Below, one piece after another: positions 35,003 to 44,115 of a stretch of 64,000 bases of DNA. The notes below the pieces were generated by a model. It worked only from the letters and a program-made list of their open reading frames with translations, had not been told where the DNA came from and ran no database searches. This DNA is from Chryseobacterium camelliae. Lineage in GTDB: Bacteria; Bacteroidota; Bacteroidia; Flavobacteriales; Weeksellaceae. The stretch is from positions 1,488,001 to 1,552,000 of the forward strand of contig NZ_CP115859.1 of the NCBI RefSeq assembly GCF_027920545.1. The letters run 5' to 3'. A program made the translations under genes and the position numbers. The stretch's first letter is position 1. Every line of letters begins with the position of its first letter.

Positions 35003-38000
35003 TTAGATTTGCTGCGATTTTTTAGTTCTGTTGAAGATCCAGAAAATAATCGGGAAAATTAATAACGTTAAAGCAGTAGCGGTGATCAATCCGCCAATAA
35101 TTACAATAGCCAAAGGTTTTTGAGACTCTGACCCGATTCCTGTCGATAATGCTGCGGGCATTAATCCTATCGAAGCCATCAAAGCGGTCATAATTACGGG
35201 ACGGGTTCTGGATTTTACACCATTTAATATTGCTTCATCCAGAGACAGCCCGCTCTTAACGTTCTGATGGAATTCCGTAATAAGAATCACACCGTTTTGA
35301 ATACAGATTCCCAGAAGTGCAATCATCCCTACTCCGGCGGAAATCCCAAAGTTAATTCCTGTTATGTGAAGCGCAATAATTCCTCCTATTAAAGCAAAAG
35401 GTACATTAGCCAATACCAAAAGCGAATCTTTCATATTTCCGAAAAGAAGAAATAAAAGGAAGAAAATTCCTAAAATACTGATCGGAACAACCTGTGTTAA
35501 TCTTTTTGAAGCTCTTTGCTGGTTTTCAAACTGACCGGTCCAACCCACAGAATATCCGTCCGGAAGATCAATTTTTGAAACCTCCTGTTGTGCATCGGCA
35601 ATTGTACTTCCCAAGTCCCGATCCCGAATAGAAAATTTAATCCCGATATATCTTTTAATATCATCTCTATAAATAAATGCTGCCCCATTATCTTTAACGA
35701 TACTTCCAATCTCCTTCAAAGGAATTTGTGCACCGTCCTGAGTCGGAATCATCAGAGAGGCTATATCATTTTCATTTTTTCTATATTCCTGCGAATAACG
35801 AAGGCGAATCGGGAATTTCCTTTCTCCGTCATACATTTCAGAAGCCGTTTTACCTCCGAAAGCCATTTCAAGAACAGCTTGTGCATCTTCAGGCATCACA
35901 TCATAAGCCGCCATTTTATCTCTGTCCCAGACAACATTTACTTCCGGCTGTCCGATATTTTTAATAATTCCGGCATCTTTCACCCCTTGAATATCTTTCA
36001 CCTGTTTCAATACTTTTTCAGCAAGCAGATCTAAGGTCTGGAGATTATCTCCATAAATTTTAATTCCGTTTTCGGCTTTAAAACCTGCCACCGCTTCAGC
36101 AACGTTATCAGAAATCGGTTGAGAATAATTAAATGTAATTCCTTGGTATGCTCTTAATTTTTCGTCGATCTCTTCAATTAACTCCTCATAGGTAATCTTC
36201 CGTTTCCATTGATCTTTCGGTTTAAGATTTACCGCAAACTGAACAAATCCAAAACCGTTCGGGTCTGTTCCGTCATTACTTCTTCCTGTTTGCGCCAGAA
36301 CATCCGTCACCTCGGAGAAGCTCATGATGTCTTTCTTTAACAGATCAGCGGTTTTTAATGATTCCTTTAAGGAAGAACTCATTGGCATTTCAGCAGTAAT
36401 CCAAAGTGAGCCTTCATTGAGCTGCGGTAAAAATTCCGTTCCTAAGAATTTCCCAGAAAATAAGGTGAGCCCCAGAAAAGCAAGAGAAACAATTAAACTT
36501 AATTTTTTATGTTTAAATGTAAAATTAAACCCCTTCAAAACAATGCTGTCCCAGAAATTGACGAAAGGATTATTTTTTTCTTTAACATTTTTATTTAAAA
36601 GAATATGGGAAAGAACAGGAACCAATGTCAGGGTAAAAATCAGGGCTCCCATTAATGCAAATCCTAATGTAAATGCCAATGGTGAAAACATTTTTCCTTC
36701 CACTTTCTGGAAAGAGAAAATAGGAATCAAAGAAGTAATGATTATTAACTTTGAAAAGAAAATCGCTTTACCAAGACCTGTCCCGGTTTGTTTGATCCAG
36801 CCTCCCTTTACCATTTTATTGAATTTTTCATTGCCGTATTTATGAGCTTTATGATCGAGCATTACAAAGAGTCCTTCAACCATAACGACGGCTCCATCGA
36901 TGATAATTCCGAAATCTACTGCTCCGAGTGACAATAAATTTGCACTCATTCCTGCTAATTTTAAACATAAGAATGCAAACAACAAAGACAGCGGAATGAT
37001 GGTGGAAACGATCAGGGTAGTTCTCCAGTCTGCCATGAAAATCAAAACGATGACCGTAACCAGAACAATTCCTTCCAATAAATTGTGCATTACCGTTTCA
37101 GTCGTGAAATCCATCAAATTATCACGGTCGTAGAAAGTGACCATTTTTACATCTTTCGGAAGGATCTTTTCGTTGAGTTCTTTAATTTTAGCTTTTACAT
37201 TTACCAATACTTCACGAGGGTTCTCCGCTTTTCTCATCACCACAATCCCTTCAACGGTATCATCCTGATTATTCAGTCCGGCCTGTCCTACCCTTGGTCT
37301 TTCCCCTTCATGTACCTGTGCAACATTTTTAACCAGGATCGGGTTTCCGTTATCATTATGAATGGTAATATTTTCAATATCACTTATTGATTTTACCAAA
37401 CCAATTCCGCGAACAACATAAGCCTGTCCGTTTTTTTCGATAACATCTCCTCCGACATTCAGATTACTTTTCCCGACTGCATCATATACCTGAAGCGGCG
37501 TCAAATTATATTTATCCAAAGCCCGCGGATCGATACTTAATTCAAAAACCTTATCCTGTCCTCCGAAAACATTGATATCTGCAACACCTGGAACTCCACG
37601 TAAAGCACGATCAATTACCCAGTTTTGCAAGGTTAACAGCTCGCGGGAATCTTTCTTTTTACTTTGCAAAGTATACCGGAAAATTTCTCCAGTCGGTCCA
37701 TAAGGAGGTTGAACTTCAGGATCCACTTCATCCGGAAGACTGACTGTTCTCAACTGATTGTTGACCTGATTTCTGGCAAACGTATCGTCTACTCCATCGT
37801 CGAAAAGGATTTTAACAATAGAAAGTCCAAACATCGTTGTACTTCTCACACTGGTTTTCTTCTGAACAGGGCTCATCGCCAATTCAATGGGAGTGGTTAC
37901 AAAGCGTTCTACTTCTTCCGCACTTCGCCCGTTCCATTGGGTAATGATGACAATCTGGGTATTGGTAACGTCAGGAAAGGCTTCAATAGGCATATTTTTG

Positions 38001-38101
38001 AAACTTATAAATCCTGCAACTGCCAAAACAGCTACCCAAATAAAAGTAAATGCTTTATTTTTTAACGAAAAAGCAATTATATTTTTGATGAATTTATTCA
38101 T
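35003..38101 (-). CDS. CzcA-type heavy-metal RND efflux pump
   Basis: A 1032-residue inner-membrane proton-driven pump of the HME-RND family. The fourth membrane helix (about residues 394-408) reads DFGIIIDGAVVMVEG, the DFGx3DGA signature linked with zinc/cobalt/cadmium (HME1) pumps rather than the copper/silver CusA type; the final Asn of the usual VEN is Gly. The N-terminus (FKNMPIEAFPDVTNTQIVI by segments) is typical. It works with the adaptor and outer-membrane channel encoded upstream, but a 265-nt gap separates it from the adaptor gene. Confidence 0.95.
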   Translation of the reverse strand: MNKFIKNIIAFSLKNKAFTFIWVAVLAVAGFISFKNMPIEAFPDVTNTQIVIITQWNGRSAEEVERFVTTPIELAMSPVQKKTSVRSTTMFGLSIVKILFDDGVDDTFARNQVNNQLRTVSLPDEVDPEVQPPYGPTGEIFRYTLQSKKKDSRELLTLQNWVIDRALRGVPGVADINVFGGQDKVFELSIDPRALDKYNLTPLQVYDAVGKSNLNVGGDVIEKNGQAYVVRGIGLVKSISDIENITIHNDNGNPILVKNVAQVHEGERPRVGQAGLNNQDDTVEGIVVMRKAENPREVLVNVKAKIKELNEKILPKDVKMVTFYDRDNLMDFTTETVMHNLLEGIVLVTVIVLIFMADWRTTLIVSTIIPLSLLFAFLCLKLAGMSANLLSLGAVDFGIIIDGAVVMVEGLFVMLDHKAHKYGNEKFNKMVKGGWIKQTGTGLGKAIFFSKLIIITSLIPIFSFQKVEGKMFSPLAFTLGFALMGALIFTLTLVPVLSHILLNKNVKEKNNPFVNFWDSIVLKGFNFTFKHKKLSLIVSLAFLGLTLFSGKFLGTEFLPQLNEGSLWITAEMPMSSSLKESLKTADLLKKDIMSFSEVTDVLAQTGRSNDGTDPNGFGFVQFAVNLKPKDQWKRKITYEELIEEIDEKLRAYQGITFNYSQPISDNVAEAVAGFKAENGIKIYGDNLQTLDLLAEKVLKQVKDIQGVKDAGIIKNIGQPEVNVVWDRDKMAAYDVMPEDAQAVLEMAFGGKTASEMYDGERKFPIRLRYSQEYRKNENDIASLMIPTQDGAQIPLKEIGSIVKDNGAAFIYRDDIKRYIGIKFSIRDRDLGSTIADAQQEVSKIDLPDGYSVGWTGQFENQQRASKRLTQVVPISILGIFFLLFLLFGNMKDSLLVLANVPFALIGGIIALHITGINFGISAGVGMIALLGICIQNGVILITEFHQNVKSGLSLDEAILNGVKSRTRPVIMTALMASIGLMPAALSTGIGSESQKPLAIVIIGGLITATALTLLIFPIIFWIFNRTKKSQQI

Positions 38102-38242
38102 GATGGATTTTTTGATGACCTAAAAAAGTCGTTGAATTTGTTTTAAACGCAAGGGGCTTTTTTTGAGAAGTTATATATTACTAAGTTTACAAAGCGTTTC
38201 ACTCAGCAAAGAATTTTTGCTTTTGAACCATTAAGAATATTT

Positions 38243-38276
38243 TAGGAGTTAAGAATTATTAGGAGTTAAGAATTAT
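38243..38276. repeat. two direct 17-bp repeats in the czcB-czcA gap
   Basis: TAGGAGTTAAGAATTAT occurs twice head to tail (38243-38259, 38260-38276) in the otherwise geneless 265-nt gap, beside similar TTAAGAAT words. Low-complexity filler of this kind is common between flavobacterial genes. Confidence 0.6.
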
Positions 38277-38366
38277 TAAGAAAGCGAATCATTTAAAACA
38301 TTTTAGATGTTTTCTTAATTCATCTAAACTTCTTATTTAAAATCTTAAGGGTTTAAAATAAAAAAA

Positions 38367-39452
38367 CTAGCTATTCAAAGAGCGGTAAATCAGCAATTGA
38401 TTATTGGTAATCACCTGTTCTCCTTCAGATAAACCTTCGGCGACATAAGTAACATCACCTACTTGTTTCAACACTTTTATTTCTTTCACTTTTACATCGG
38501 TTCTGGATTTGTAGATCACCACAAAACTTCTGTTATCATCGAAAATCACCGCTTTGGAAGGAACCGTTACAGCCATGTTATTTTCTGAACGGGTCACTTT
38601 TATTGTTGCTTTACTGTCGGGAATCAGCAATCCGTCTTTATTATCCAAAACAACTCTTGCTTGCATGGCATTGGTTTCCGGATCGATAATTTTAAAAATT
38701 TTATCAATTTTTCCGTCAAAAACTTTATCCGGATAAGATAGTGTGGAAACCTGCGCTTTCATTCCCAGGCTGATTTTATTAATATCCGATTCATTCACGT
38801 TCATAATTGCCCAAACATTGGTGGTATTGGCAACATCAAAAATATTTTCACTTCTGTCACTTCTCAACTGCATGTCTTTATTAATATTTTTCTGAACGAT
38901 ATATCCCGTGATCGGAGCCAGTACGCTGTAAATATTTCCTTTTCTCACATTATACACCGTACTTACCGCACTGGCTCTCTGCAACTGGTCCTGTGCTTTT
39001 TGCAACTGGCTTTTAGCTTCCAGCACATCTCTTTCGGTATTCAGCTTTCCTTCATACATTTCCTTGGCAACACGAAGATTGTTTTGTGCAACCACCAGAT
39101 CGGTTTTTGCATCGCTTACATCTTTCTGAACTTCTGCCAACTCCGTACTTCTGATCGTCGCCAAGACCTGTCCTTTCGTCACATGATCCCCCAACTCAAC
39201 ATTTACGCTCAAAACATTGCCTCCAACCAAAGGATACACATCGATATAGTTGTTTTTATCTGCCGAGATCTTTCCGTAGAAATTATATTCGTTTTCTATA
39301 TTTTGCTTTTCAACTTTAGCCAACTCAATTGAGCTCAGCATGGTATTGCTCAGCTCAAAACCTTTTTTTGCCTGTGGTTTTGCTTCCTGTTCTTTTTTTG
39401 AACAAGACAACACCGACAAGGCTACCATTACTGGAATTATATAATTTTTCAT
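38367..39452 (-). CDS. RND efflux periplasmic adaptor (CzcB-like) lipoprotein
   Basis: A 361-residue membrane-fusion protein. It begins with a lipoprotein signal (VMVALSVLSCSKK), so it is anchored on the periplasmic side. A biotinyl-lipoyl-like half motif (VNVELGDHVTKGQVLATI) flanks a coiled-coil hairpin (about residues 100-160), followed by beta-barrel and membrane-proximal domains (SVLAPITGYIVQKNI). It bridges the CzcA pump and the TolC-type channel. Its start lies 1 nt after the channel gene stop. Confidence 0.93.
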   Translation of the reverse strand: MKNYIIPVMVALSVLSCSKKEQEAKPQAKKGFELSNTMLSSIELAKVEKQNIENEYNFYGKISADKNNYIDVYPLVGGNVLSVNVELGDHVTKGQVLATIRSTELAEVQKDVSDAKTDLVVAQNNLRVAKEMYEGKLNTERDVLEAKSQLQKAQDQLQRASAVSTVYNVRKGNIYSVLAPITGYIVQKNINKDMQLRSDRSENIFDVANTTNVWAIMNVNESDINKISLGMKAQVSTLSYPDKVFDGKIDKIFKIIDPETNAMQARVVLDNKDGLLIPDSKATIKVTRSENNMAVTVPSKAVIFDDNRSFVVIYKSRTDVKVKEIKVLKQVGDVTYVAEGLSEGEQVITNNQLLIYRSLNS

Positions 39453-39453
39453 G

Positions 39454-40695
39454 TTAATAGAAGATTTTCGTTTGTACCAGTTGATTCAATTGTTCTGCAG
39501 ACTGCATGATCCCGTTTTTCATATCATAGATCTGAAGTGCCGCCGTTCTGTAGCTGTCCATAAAATCTGTAAATTCGATAAGGCTCACATTTCCTTTTCT
39601 GAAATTGCTCAGCATTCCGTTGTAGACCAATTCCAGATTGTTAAGGTCTTCCGATTTTATTTCCGTTAACTGATCGTATTGTGATTTCCAGGTTTTGTAA
39701 GCCGCCTGAACTTTAGTTTCGAGATTCAGCTTTTGGAATTCTGCATTTTTTTGATTTTGTTGAATCGCAAAATTGGCTTTATCTACATTTCCTTTATTCG
39801 ATTTCCACAACGGCAATGGAATTCCAACCATCAGATTCACTTCATTTTTAAATGTGCCTCCGTTTTGATCCCATCCAGCTCCAAGATTAAGATCCGGAAC
39901 GTTCAGAGATTTTTGCCATTGAGCGTACAACTTGCTGTTGTCTATTAATTTTAAATTATATTGATAATCCGCATTATTTTCCACCGCTTTTTTCTGCAAT
40001 TCGGTTTCGTCACCGAAAGGCTGCGCTGTAAGAATATCTTTTGCTTCAGATTCTGAAAGTTGCGGTTCTATGTCATCTGTAATCCCTGTAAGAACCTTCA
40101 GTGCCTGTTCAAACTCAAGAATATTTTTATTAATTCCGACTTTATCATTATTTAGCTGAATAACGATGCTTTGTAATCTCACTTCGTCTTTCAGAGAAAC
40201 GTTTCCTTTGGCAGACTGCACTTTATAAGCAGCGAGAAGATCGTTCATATATCCAAGCTGCTTATTGGTATTATCGAGTTTTAATTTTTCGTAATAAAGA
40301 TCAAAGTAAGTGATCCGAAGCTGGGCTCTCAAATCTACGAGCAGCTGAGAAAACTGAAGTTGCGCCAGTTCTCTGTTTGATTTGGCAAAGGCAATTTCAT
40401 TTTTCTTCTTGCCTCCCATGTAAATTAGCTGCGTTACTTGTGCGCCTTTTGCGTGTCCTACATCAAAAACTTTTTTATCTTCAGGATTGTACGCATTGAT
40501 TTGCCCGCTTAGCTGCGGAAGTTCCCAGATTTTAGCCTGCAATAGGTCTGCATCGGCCATATTGATGTTGTACTGTTCGGCGAGCAGTTGTAAATTGTTC
40601 TTCTGGAAAGCTTCTTCGCAATCCAAAAGCGACATTTGCCGTTGTGCCGCCATGAATGAGGAAATGACGATGAACAGCCCTGCAAATTTGTTCAT
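39454..40695 (-). CDS. TolC-family outer-membrane channel (CzcC-like)
   Basis: A 413-residue outer-membrane efflux protein with a short signal peptide (KFAGLFIVISSFMAA then Q). It contains two OEP repeats with long helices (LLQAKIWELPQLSG, RAQLRITYFDLYYEK, LVDNSKLYAQ-type region, and YKTWKSQYDQLTEI near the end). It is the exit duct of the heavy-metal pump. It is the first of the three efflux genes, 152 nt downstream of the histidine kinase gene. Confidence 0.92.
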   Translation of the reverse strand: MNKFAGLFIVISSFMAAQRQMSLLDCEEAFQKNNLQLLAEQYNINMADADLLQAKIWELPQLSGQINAYNPEDKKVFDVGHAKGAQVTQLIYMGGKKKNEIAFAKSNRELAQLQFSQLLVDLRAQLRITYFDLYYEKLKLDNTNKQLGYMNDLLAAYKVQSAKGNVSLKDEVRLQSIVIQLNNDKVGINKNILEFEQALKVLTGITDDIEPQLSESEAKDILTAQPFGDETELQKKAVENNADYQYNLKLIDNSKLYAQWQKSLNVPDLNLGAGWDQNGGTFKNEVNLMVGIPLPLWKSNKGNVDKANFAIQQNQKNAEFQKLNLETKVQAAYKTWKSQYDQLTEIKSEDLNNLELVYNGMLSNFRKGNVSLIEFTDFMDSYRTAALQIYDMKNGIMQSAEQLNQLVQTKIFY

Positions 40696-40847
40696 TGTAT
40701 TGATTTTAATGATACAAAAATGCTTTTATACTATTAAAATGCTCTTAAAGAACGCTTAAAAAAAAATTAAATTTGGTTGGGGAAATACTTTTGAAAGGTT
40801 GAGAATTTAGATATTTTATTAATAAATCCTTTAACAGCTTTATAATT

Positions 40848-42212
40848 TTATTTTTTAAAAATCACACTGAATTTATTCAATAAATCTGCGGGAGAAGTAT
40901 ATTGAATTTGAGCACCGTGATATTCAAGAATTCTTTTAACAATCCTTAAACCCAGCCCGGATCCGGAAATGTTCTGAGAATTATGTCCTCTCATAAATGC
41001 TTCGAATAATTTGGACTGCTCTTCCTGTGGAATTGTATTTCCGTGAGAAATTACATCAACGATAAGGTTTGCCTGTGTTTCCTTAATGAGAACATCAACT
41101 TCCGTATTATCGGAATACACCGCAGCGTTTTTAAATAAATTAATGAAAACAATATCCAGTAAAGACTGTACTCCTTTTATCGTCAAAAGCGCATCTTCGG
41201 AGGTATCTTCAGAAATAAGGAAATCCATTTTCAGTTTCGGATAACTTTTTTCAACGGCTTCAAAAGACTCAAAAATCACCTCATCTATCCTCACTTCTTC
41301 ATAAATACTCTGGATATTTTCTTTATCGAATTTCGTCAGCAATAAAAGAGAATTCGTTAAATCCGATAGCTGATATACATCTCTCTGAATCTGTTTGAGA
41401 GCAGATAAAGTTTCCGGGGTATGTTGTTCAAGTTGTATTAAGTTTTCCAACTGAAAAGCCATTCTTGTAATCGGAGTCCTGATTTCATGAGAAGCACTTG
41501 CCGTAAAATCTTTCTGGGATTGAAAAACATCGTGCAACCTCACGATCATCGTATTGAAAGATCGTGCAAGAATATTGATTTCATCGTTGGAATCACGAAC
41601 AGGAATTTGTGTGGTAAGTTTATGTGCAGTAACTTCAGAAATTTCCTGGTTAAGATCTTCCAAAGGTTTCAAAAACTGTCCCATGAAATAATAGCTAAAA
41701 AAACCGATGAGCAAAGTGCTCATCACATAAGCTGTAATCAAAAGATATTTCAGGTATGCTAATTTTGAATTCCCGTTGGTATCTAAAGCACTTGTAAGGA
41801 TGTAATACTTTTCACCATTGATGATTTTCAGAGCCGCATAAATCTCAGGAACCGTTTTTTCGGAATAAACCGTTTTCTTTCCGTCGAGCTCCCTTAACAA
41901 AGCATTATCCCAGGTTACATTTCGGTCTTTAATGGTGCTGTAAATTAATTCTTTTTGACCGTTAAAAATTAAAATGGTTTCATTTAAAAGAATATTATCG
42001 GAGTTTTCATTAAAAAAAACCGGTGCTTCTTCTTCAAAATCTTTTGATTTAGCAATAAAATGTGAAGTAAACTCCAATCTCTGCCTGAATCTTTCTTTGA
42101 ATTCGTCTCTCCGGAAATCATTAAAAGACATATAAATCACCGCCATCACAATACCAAAAAGCAATGAAAAAGCAATACTGAGGTTAAGCGCGATCTTCCT
42201 TTTTAAAGACAT
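40848..42212 (-). CDS. sensor histidine kinase (metal-efflux two-component system)
   Basis: A 454-residue kinase: a first membrane helix (about 8-28), a periplasmic sensor of about 120 residues, a second helix (about 157-178), HAMP, then HisKA with the phosphoacceptor His242 in SASHEIRTPITR, and a HATPase domain (NLFKNAAVY, SGSGLGLRIVK). The layout matches CusS/CzcS-type sensors. It starts 1 nt after the response-regulator stop and precedes the efflux genes, which it very likely controls. The metal sensed is inferred from the pump type only. Confidence 0.93.
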   Translation of the reverse strand: MSLKRKIALNLSIAFSLLFGIVMAVIYMSFNDFRRDEFKERFRQRLEFTSHFIAKSKDFEEEAPVFFNENSDNILLNETILIFNGQKELIYSTIKDRNVTWDNALLRELDGKKTVYSEKTVPEIYAALKIINGEKYYILTSALDTNGNSKLAYLKYLLITAYVMSTLLIGFFSYYFMGQFLKPLEDLNQEISEVTAHKLTTQIPVRDSNDEINILARSFNTMIVRLHDVFQSQKDFTASASHEIRTPITRMAFQLENLIQLEQHTPETLSALKQIQRDVYQLSDLTNSLLLLTKFDKENIQSIYEEVRIDEVIFESFEAVEKSYPKLKMDFLISEDTSEDALLTIKGVQSLLDIVFINLFKNAAVYSDNTEVDVLIKETQANLIVDVISHGNTIPQEEQSKLFEAFMRGHNSQNISGSGLGLRIVKRILEYHGAQIQYTSPADLLNKFSVIFKK

Positions 42213-42213
42213 T

Positions 42214-42897
42214 CTATAATGGACTTAAATAATATCCGAAACCGGAACGTGTATGAATCAGTTTAATTTTAAAATCTTTGTCGATTTTCTTTCTTAAAAA
42301 ATTAATGTACACTTCAACGGTATTGGTATTCGTATTGAAGTTGTGTTCCCAAACGTGCTCCGTAATCTGTTGTTTTGAGACTGTTCTTCCCTGCGCTTCT
42401 GCAAGATAAGCCAGCAGCTGGAATTCTTTTAAAGTCAGACTTATTTCGTTACCGCCGCGATACACTTTTTGTTCGGTTTTATTCACGATTAAATCATCAA
42501 TCCTGATAATATCCTGATCCATCGTATCGGAAGCGGCTTTTCTTCTCAGTAATGAATTAACACGCAATAATAATTCCTCGAACTGAAATGGCTTCACCAG
42601 ATAATCGTCGGCCAATCTGGTAAATGCATCTTTTTTGTCTGACAGATCGCCGTATGCAGAAATGATAATGATCGGGGTATTTTTATCAAAGGAACGAATC
42701 GTCTGGCAAACATCCAGTCCGTTTATCTTCGGAACATTAATATCAAGCAAATACAGGTCGTAGGTATTATTTTTTATTTGACGAATAAAGGTTTCCCCGT
42801 CATAAATTTTATCACAGGTAAAATTATTCGACTCCAAAAATTTGCAAAGTTCCGCCGAAAGAATAAGGTCATCTTCCAATAAAAGGATATTCATCAA
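42214..42897 (-). CDS. OmpR/CusR-family response regulator
   Basis: A 227-residue regulator: receiver domain with acidic pocket (LLLEDD), phosphoacceptor Asp52 in LYLLDINVP, Lys102 in VKPF, and a C-terminal OmpR-type winged helix (LTLKEFQLLAYLAE, then TVEVYINFLRKKID and IHTRSGFGYYL). It pairs with the histidine kinase 1 nt downstream and probably activates the czc operon in response to metals. No obvious direct-repeat box was identified upstream of czcC. Confidence 0.94.
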   Translation of the reverse strand: MMNILLLEDDLILSAELCKFLESNNFTCDKIYDGETFIRQIKNNTYDLYLLDINVPKINGLDVCQTIRSFDKNTPIIIISAYGDLSDKKDAFTRLADDYLVKPFQFEELLLRVNSLLRRKAASDTMDQDIIRIDDLIVNKTEQKVYRGGNEISLTLKEFQLLAYLAEAQGRTVSKQQITEHVWEHNFNTNTNTVEVYINFLRKKIDKDFKIKLIHTRSGFGYYLSPL

Positions 42898-43105
42898 ACT
42901 ATATTTTATACGAATGTAACGAAAATTTTTATGATTGTAAATGAAGTTAGAAGGCGAAGGAAATACTTTAATTAAATTTTAATATCCTGAGGAAAAATGA
43001 GTTTATCTATTTAAGAGGAGACGAGTTAAGTTTAAGCCCAATTGATTATTAAACCTTTTATCAAGCAATAAAAGTCAAAAGATGTATTGTAATGTAAAAT
43101 TCAGG

Positions 43106-43133
43106 CAAAAAAATATCCCGAAAGAATCGGGAT
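43106..43133 (-). terminator. terminator of the tRNA operon
   Basis: Stem ATCCCGA (43115-43121) with TCGGGAT (43127-43133), loop AAGAA, followed on the minus strand by a run of Ts. It lies 10 nt after tRNA-Thr(GGT) and stops tRNA transcription before the two-component genes. Confidence 0.85.
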
Positions 43134-43142
43134 TGAAACGAG

Positions 43143-43214
43143 AGCCAACTACGGGACTTGAACCCGTGACCTCTTCCTTACCAAGGAAGCACTCTACCGC
43201 TGAGCTAAGTCGGC
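43143..43214 (-). tRNA. tRNA-Thr (GGT)
   Basis: 72-nt cloverleaf with anticodon GGT, acceptor GCCGACT/AGTTGGC, T-loop TTCAAGT. Last of the tRNA operon, equivalent to E. coli thrT just before tufB. Confidence 0.95.
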
Positions 43215-43253
43215 GTAACTAAAAAAATCACACTGAATAGCGTGATTTTGTTG

Positions 43254-43326
43254 AGCGGAAGACGGGGGTCGAACCCGCGACATTCAGCTTGGAAGGCTGA
43301 CGCTCTACCAACTGAGCTACTTCCGC
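43254..43326 (-). tRNA. tRNA-Gly (TCC), copy 2
   Basis: 73-nt cloverleaf with anticodon TCC in loop CTTCCAA, acceptor GCGGAAG/CTTCCGC. Identical to the copy at 43673-43745. Confidence 0.95.
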
Positions 43327-43360
43327 AATTTTGTTTCCAAAATTATTGGTAAACGCTGTG

Positions 43361-43391
43361 CAAACTTAGAAAAAATCCTTTAGTTATGCAA
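43361..43391 (-). promoter_or_regulatory. candidate internal promoter before tRNA-Gly copy 2
   Basis: TTG (43389-43391), 20 nt, TAAGTTTG (43361-43368) on the minus strand. The same two boxes with the same 20-nt spacing are kept in the duplicate at 43780-43810 although the spacer sequences have diverged. Confidence 0.5.
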
Positions 43392-43411
43392 CTTTTTTTT
43401 AATATAAAATG

Positions 43412-43492
43412 TGGGGAGAGCAGGATTCGAACCTACGAAGCCGAAGCAACTGAGTTACAGTCAGTCCCATTTAGCCACTCTGGAATCTCCCC
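43412..43492 (-). tRNA. tRNA-Tyr (GTA), copy 2
   Basis: 81-nt type II tRNA with a long variable arm, anticodon GTA in loop CTGTAAC, acceptor GGGGAGA/TCTCCCC. Identical to 43831-43911. Confidence 0.95.
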
Positions 43493-43512
43493 AGATATTT
43501 TATATTAAATTG

Positions 43513-43586
43513 AGCTTCCAGAGGGATTCGAACCCACGACCCCGAGATTACAAATCACGTGCTCTGGCCAACTGAGCTATGGAAGC
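43513..43586 (-). tRNA. tRNA-Thr (TGT), copy 2
   Basis: 74-nt cloverleaf with anticodon TGT in loop TTTGTAA, acceptor GCTTCCA/TGGAAGC. A T-T pair occurs in the anticodon stem and one in the T stem; both are shared with the copy at 43932-44005, so they are not decay of one duplicate. Confidence 0.92.
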
Positions 43587-43672
43587 ATTTAATACATGGA
43601 CTGAACGTTGTGAGAAACTCTACTCTACATCATTTCAGTAGTAAAAAAAACACTTTTTAAAAGTGAAATTTG

Positions 43673-43745
43673 AGCGGAAGACGGGGGTCGAACCCGCGAC
43701 ATTCAGCTTGGAAGGCTGACGCTCTACCAACTGAGCTACTTCCGC
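43673..43745 (-). tRNA. tRNA-Gly (TCC), copy 1
   Basis: 73-nt cloverleaf, anticodon TCC, identical to 43254-43326. Confidence 0.95.
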
Positions 43746-43779
43746 AATTTTGTTTCCAAAATTATTGGTAAACGCTGTG

Positions 43780-43810
43780 CAAAACTAAGAATAATTCCTG
43801 AATCTTGCAA
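43780..43810 (-). promoter_or_regulatory. candidate internal promoter before tRNA-Gly copy 1
   Basis: TTG (43808-43810), 20 nt, TAGTTTTG (43780-43787) on the minus strand, the counterpart of the boxes at 43361-43391. Confidence 0.5.
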
Positions 43811-43830
43811 GTTTTTTCTAATATAAAATG

Positions 43831-43911
43831 TGGGGAGAGCAGGATTCGAACCTACGAAGCCGAAGCAACTGAGTTACAGTCAGTCCCATTTAGCCACTCT
43901 GGAATCTCCCC
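43831..43911 (-). tRNA. tRNA-Tyr (GTA), copy 1
   Basis: 81-nt type II tRNA, anticodon GTA, identical to 43412-43492. Confidence 0.95.
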
Positions 43912-43931
43912 AGATATTTTATATTAAATTG

Positions 43932-44005
43932 AGCTTCCAGAGGGATTCGAACCCACGACCCCGAGATTACAAATCACGTGCTCTGGCCAACTGAGCTATG
44001 GAAGC
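43932..44005 (-). tRNA. tRNA-Thr (TGT), copy 1
   Basis: 74-nt cloverleaf, anticodon TGT, first gene of the tRNA operon, downstream of a full promoter at 44054-44085. Confidence 0.92.
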
Positions 44006-44053
44006 ATTTAATAAAAAAGAATTCAAAAGATCGCTGTTCCCTTTTTGCGAGTG

Positions 44054-44085
44054 CAAATATAGAACGGATTTTTTGAATTCTCAAA
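44054..44085 (-). promoter_or_regulatory. promoter of the tRNA operon
   Basis: On the minus strand TTTG (44082-44085), 20 nt, TATATTTG (44054-44061): both Bacteroidota elements at ideal spacing, about 49 nt upstream of tRNA-Thr(TGT). Confidence 0.75.
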
Positions 44086-44115
44086 CTTTTTAATGACTTT
44101 TTTTTAACTTTTTTT

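Noticed and set aside
35003..42897. Copper/silver Cus system
   Set aside because: The fourth-helix signature DFGx3DGA fits Czc-type zinc/cobalt/cadmium pumps better than CusA, and no CusF-like copper chaperone is present.
43250..44010. CRISPR-like repeat array
   Set aside because: The repeats are full-length tRNA genes with cloverleaf pairing; no short regular repeat-spacer pattern and no cas genes.
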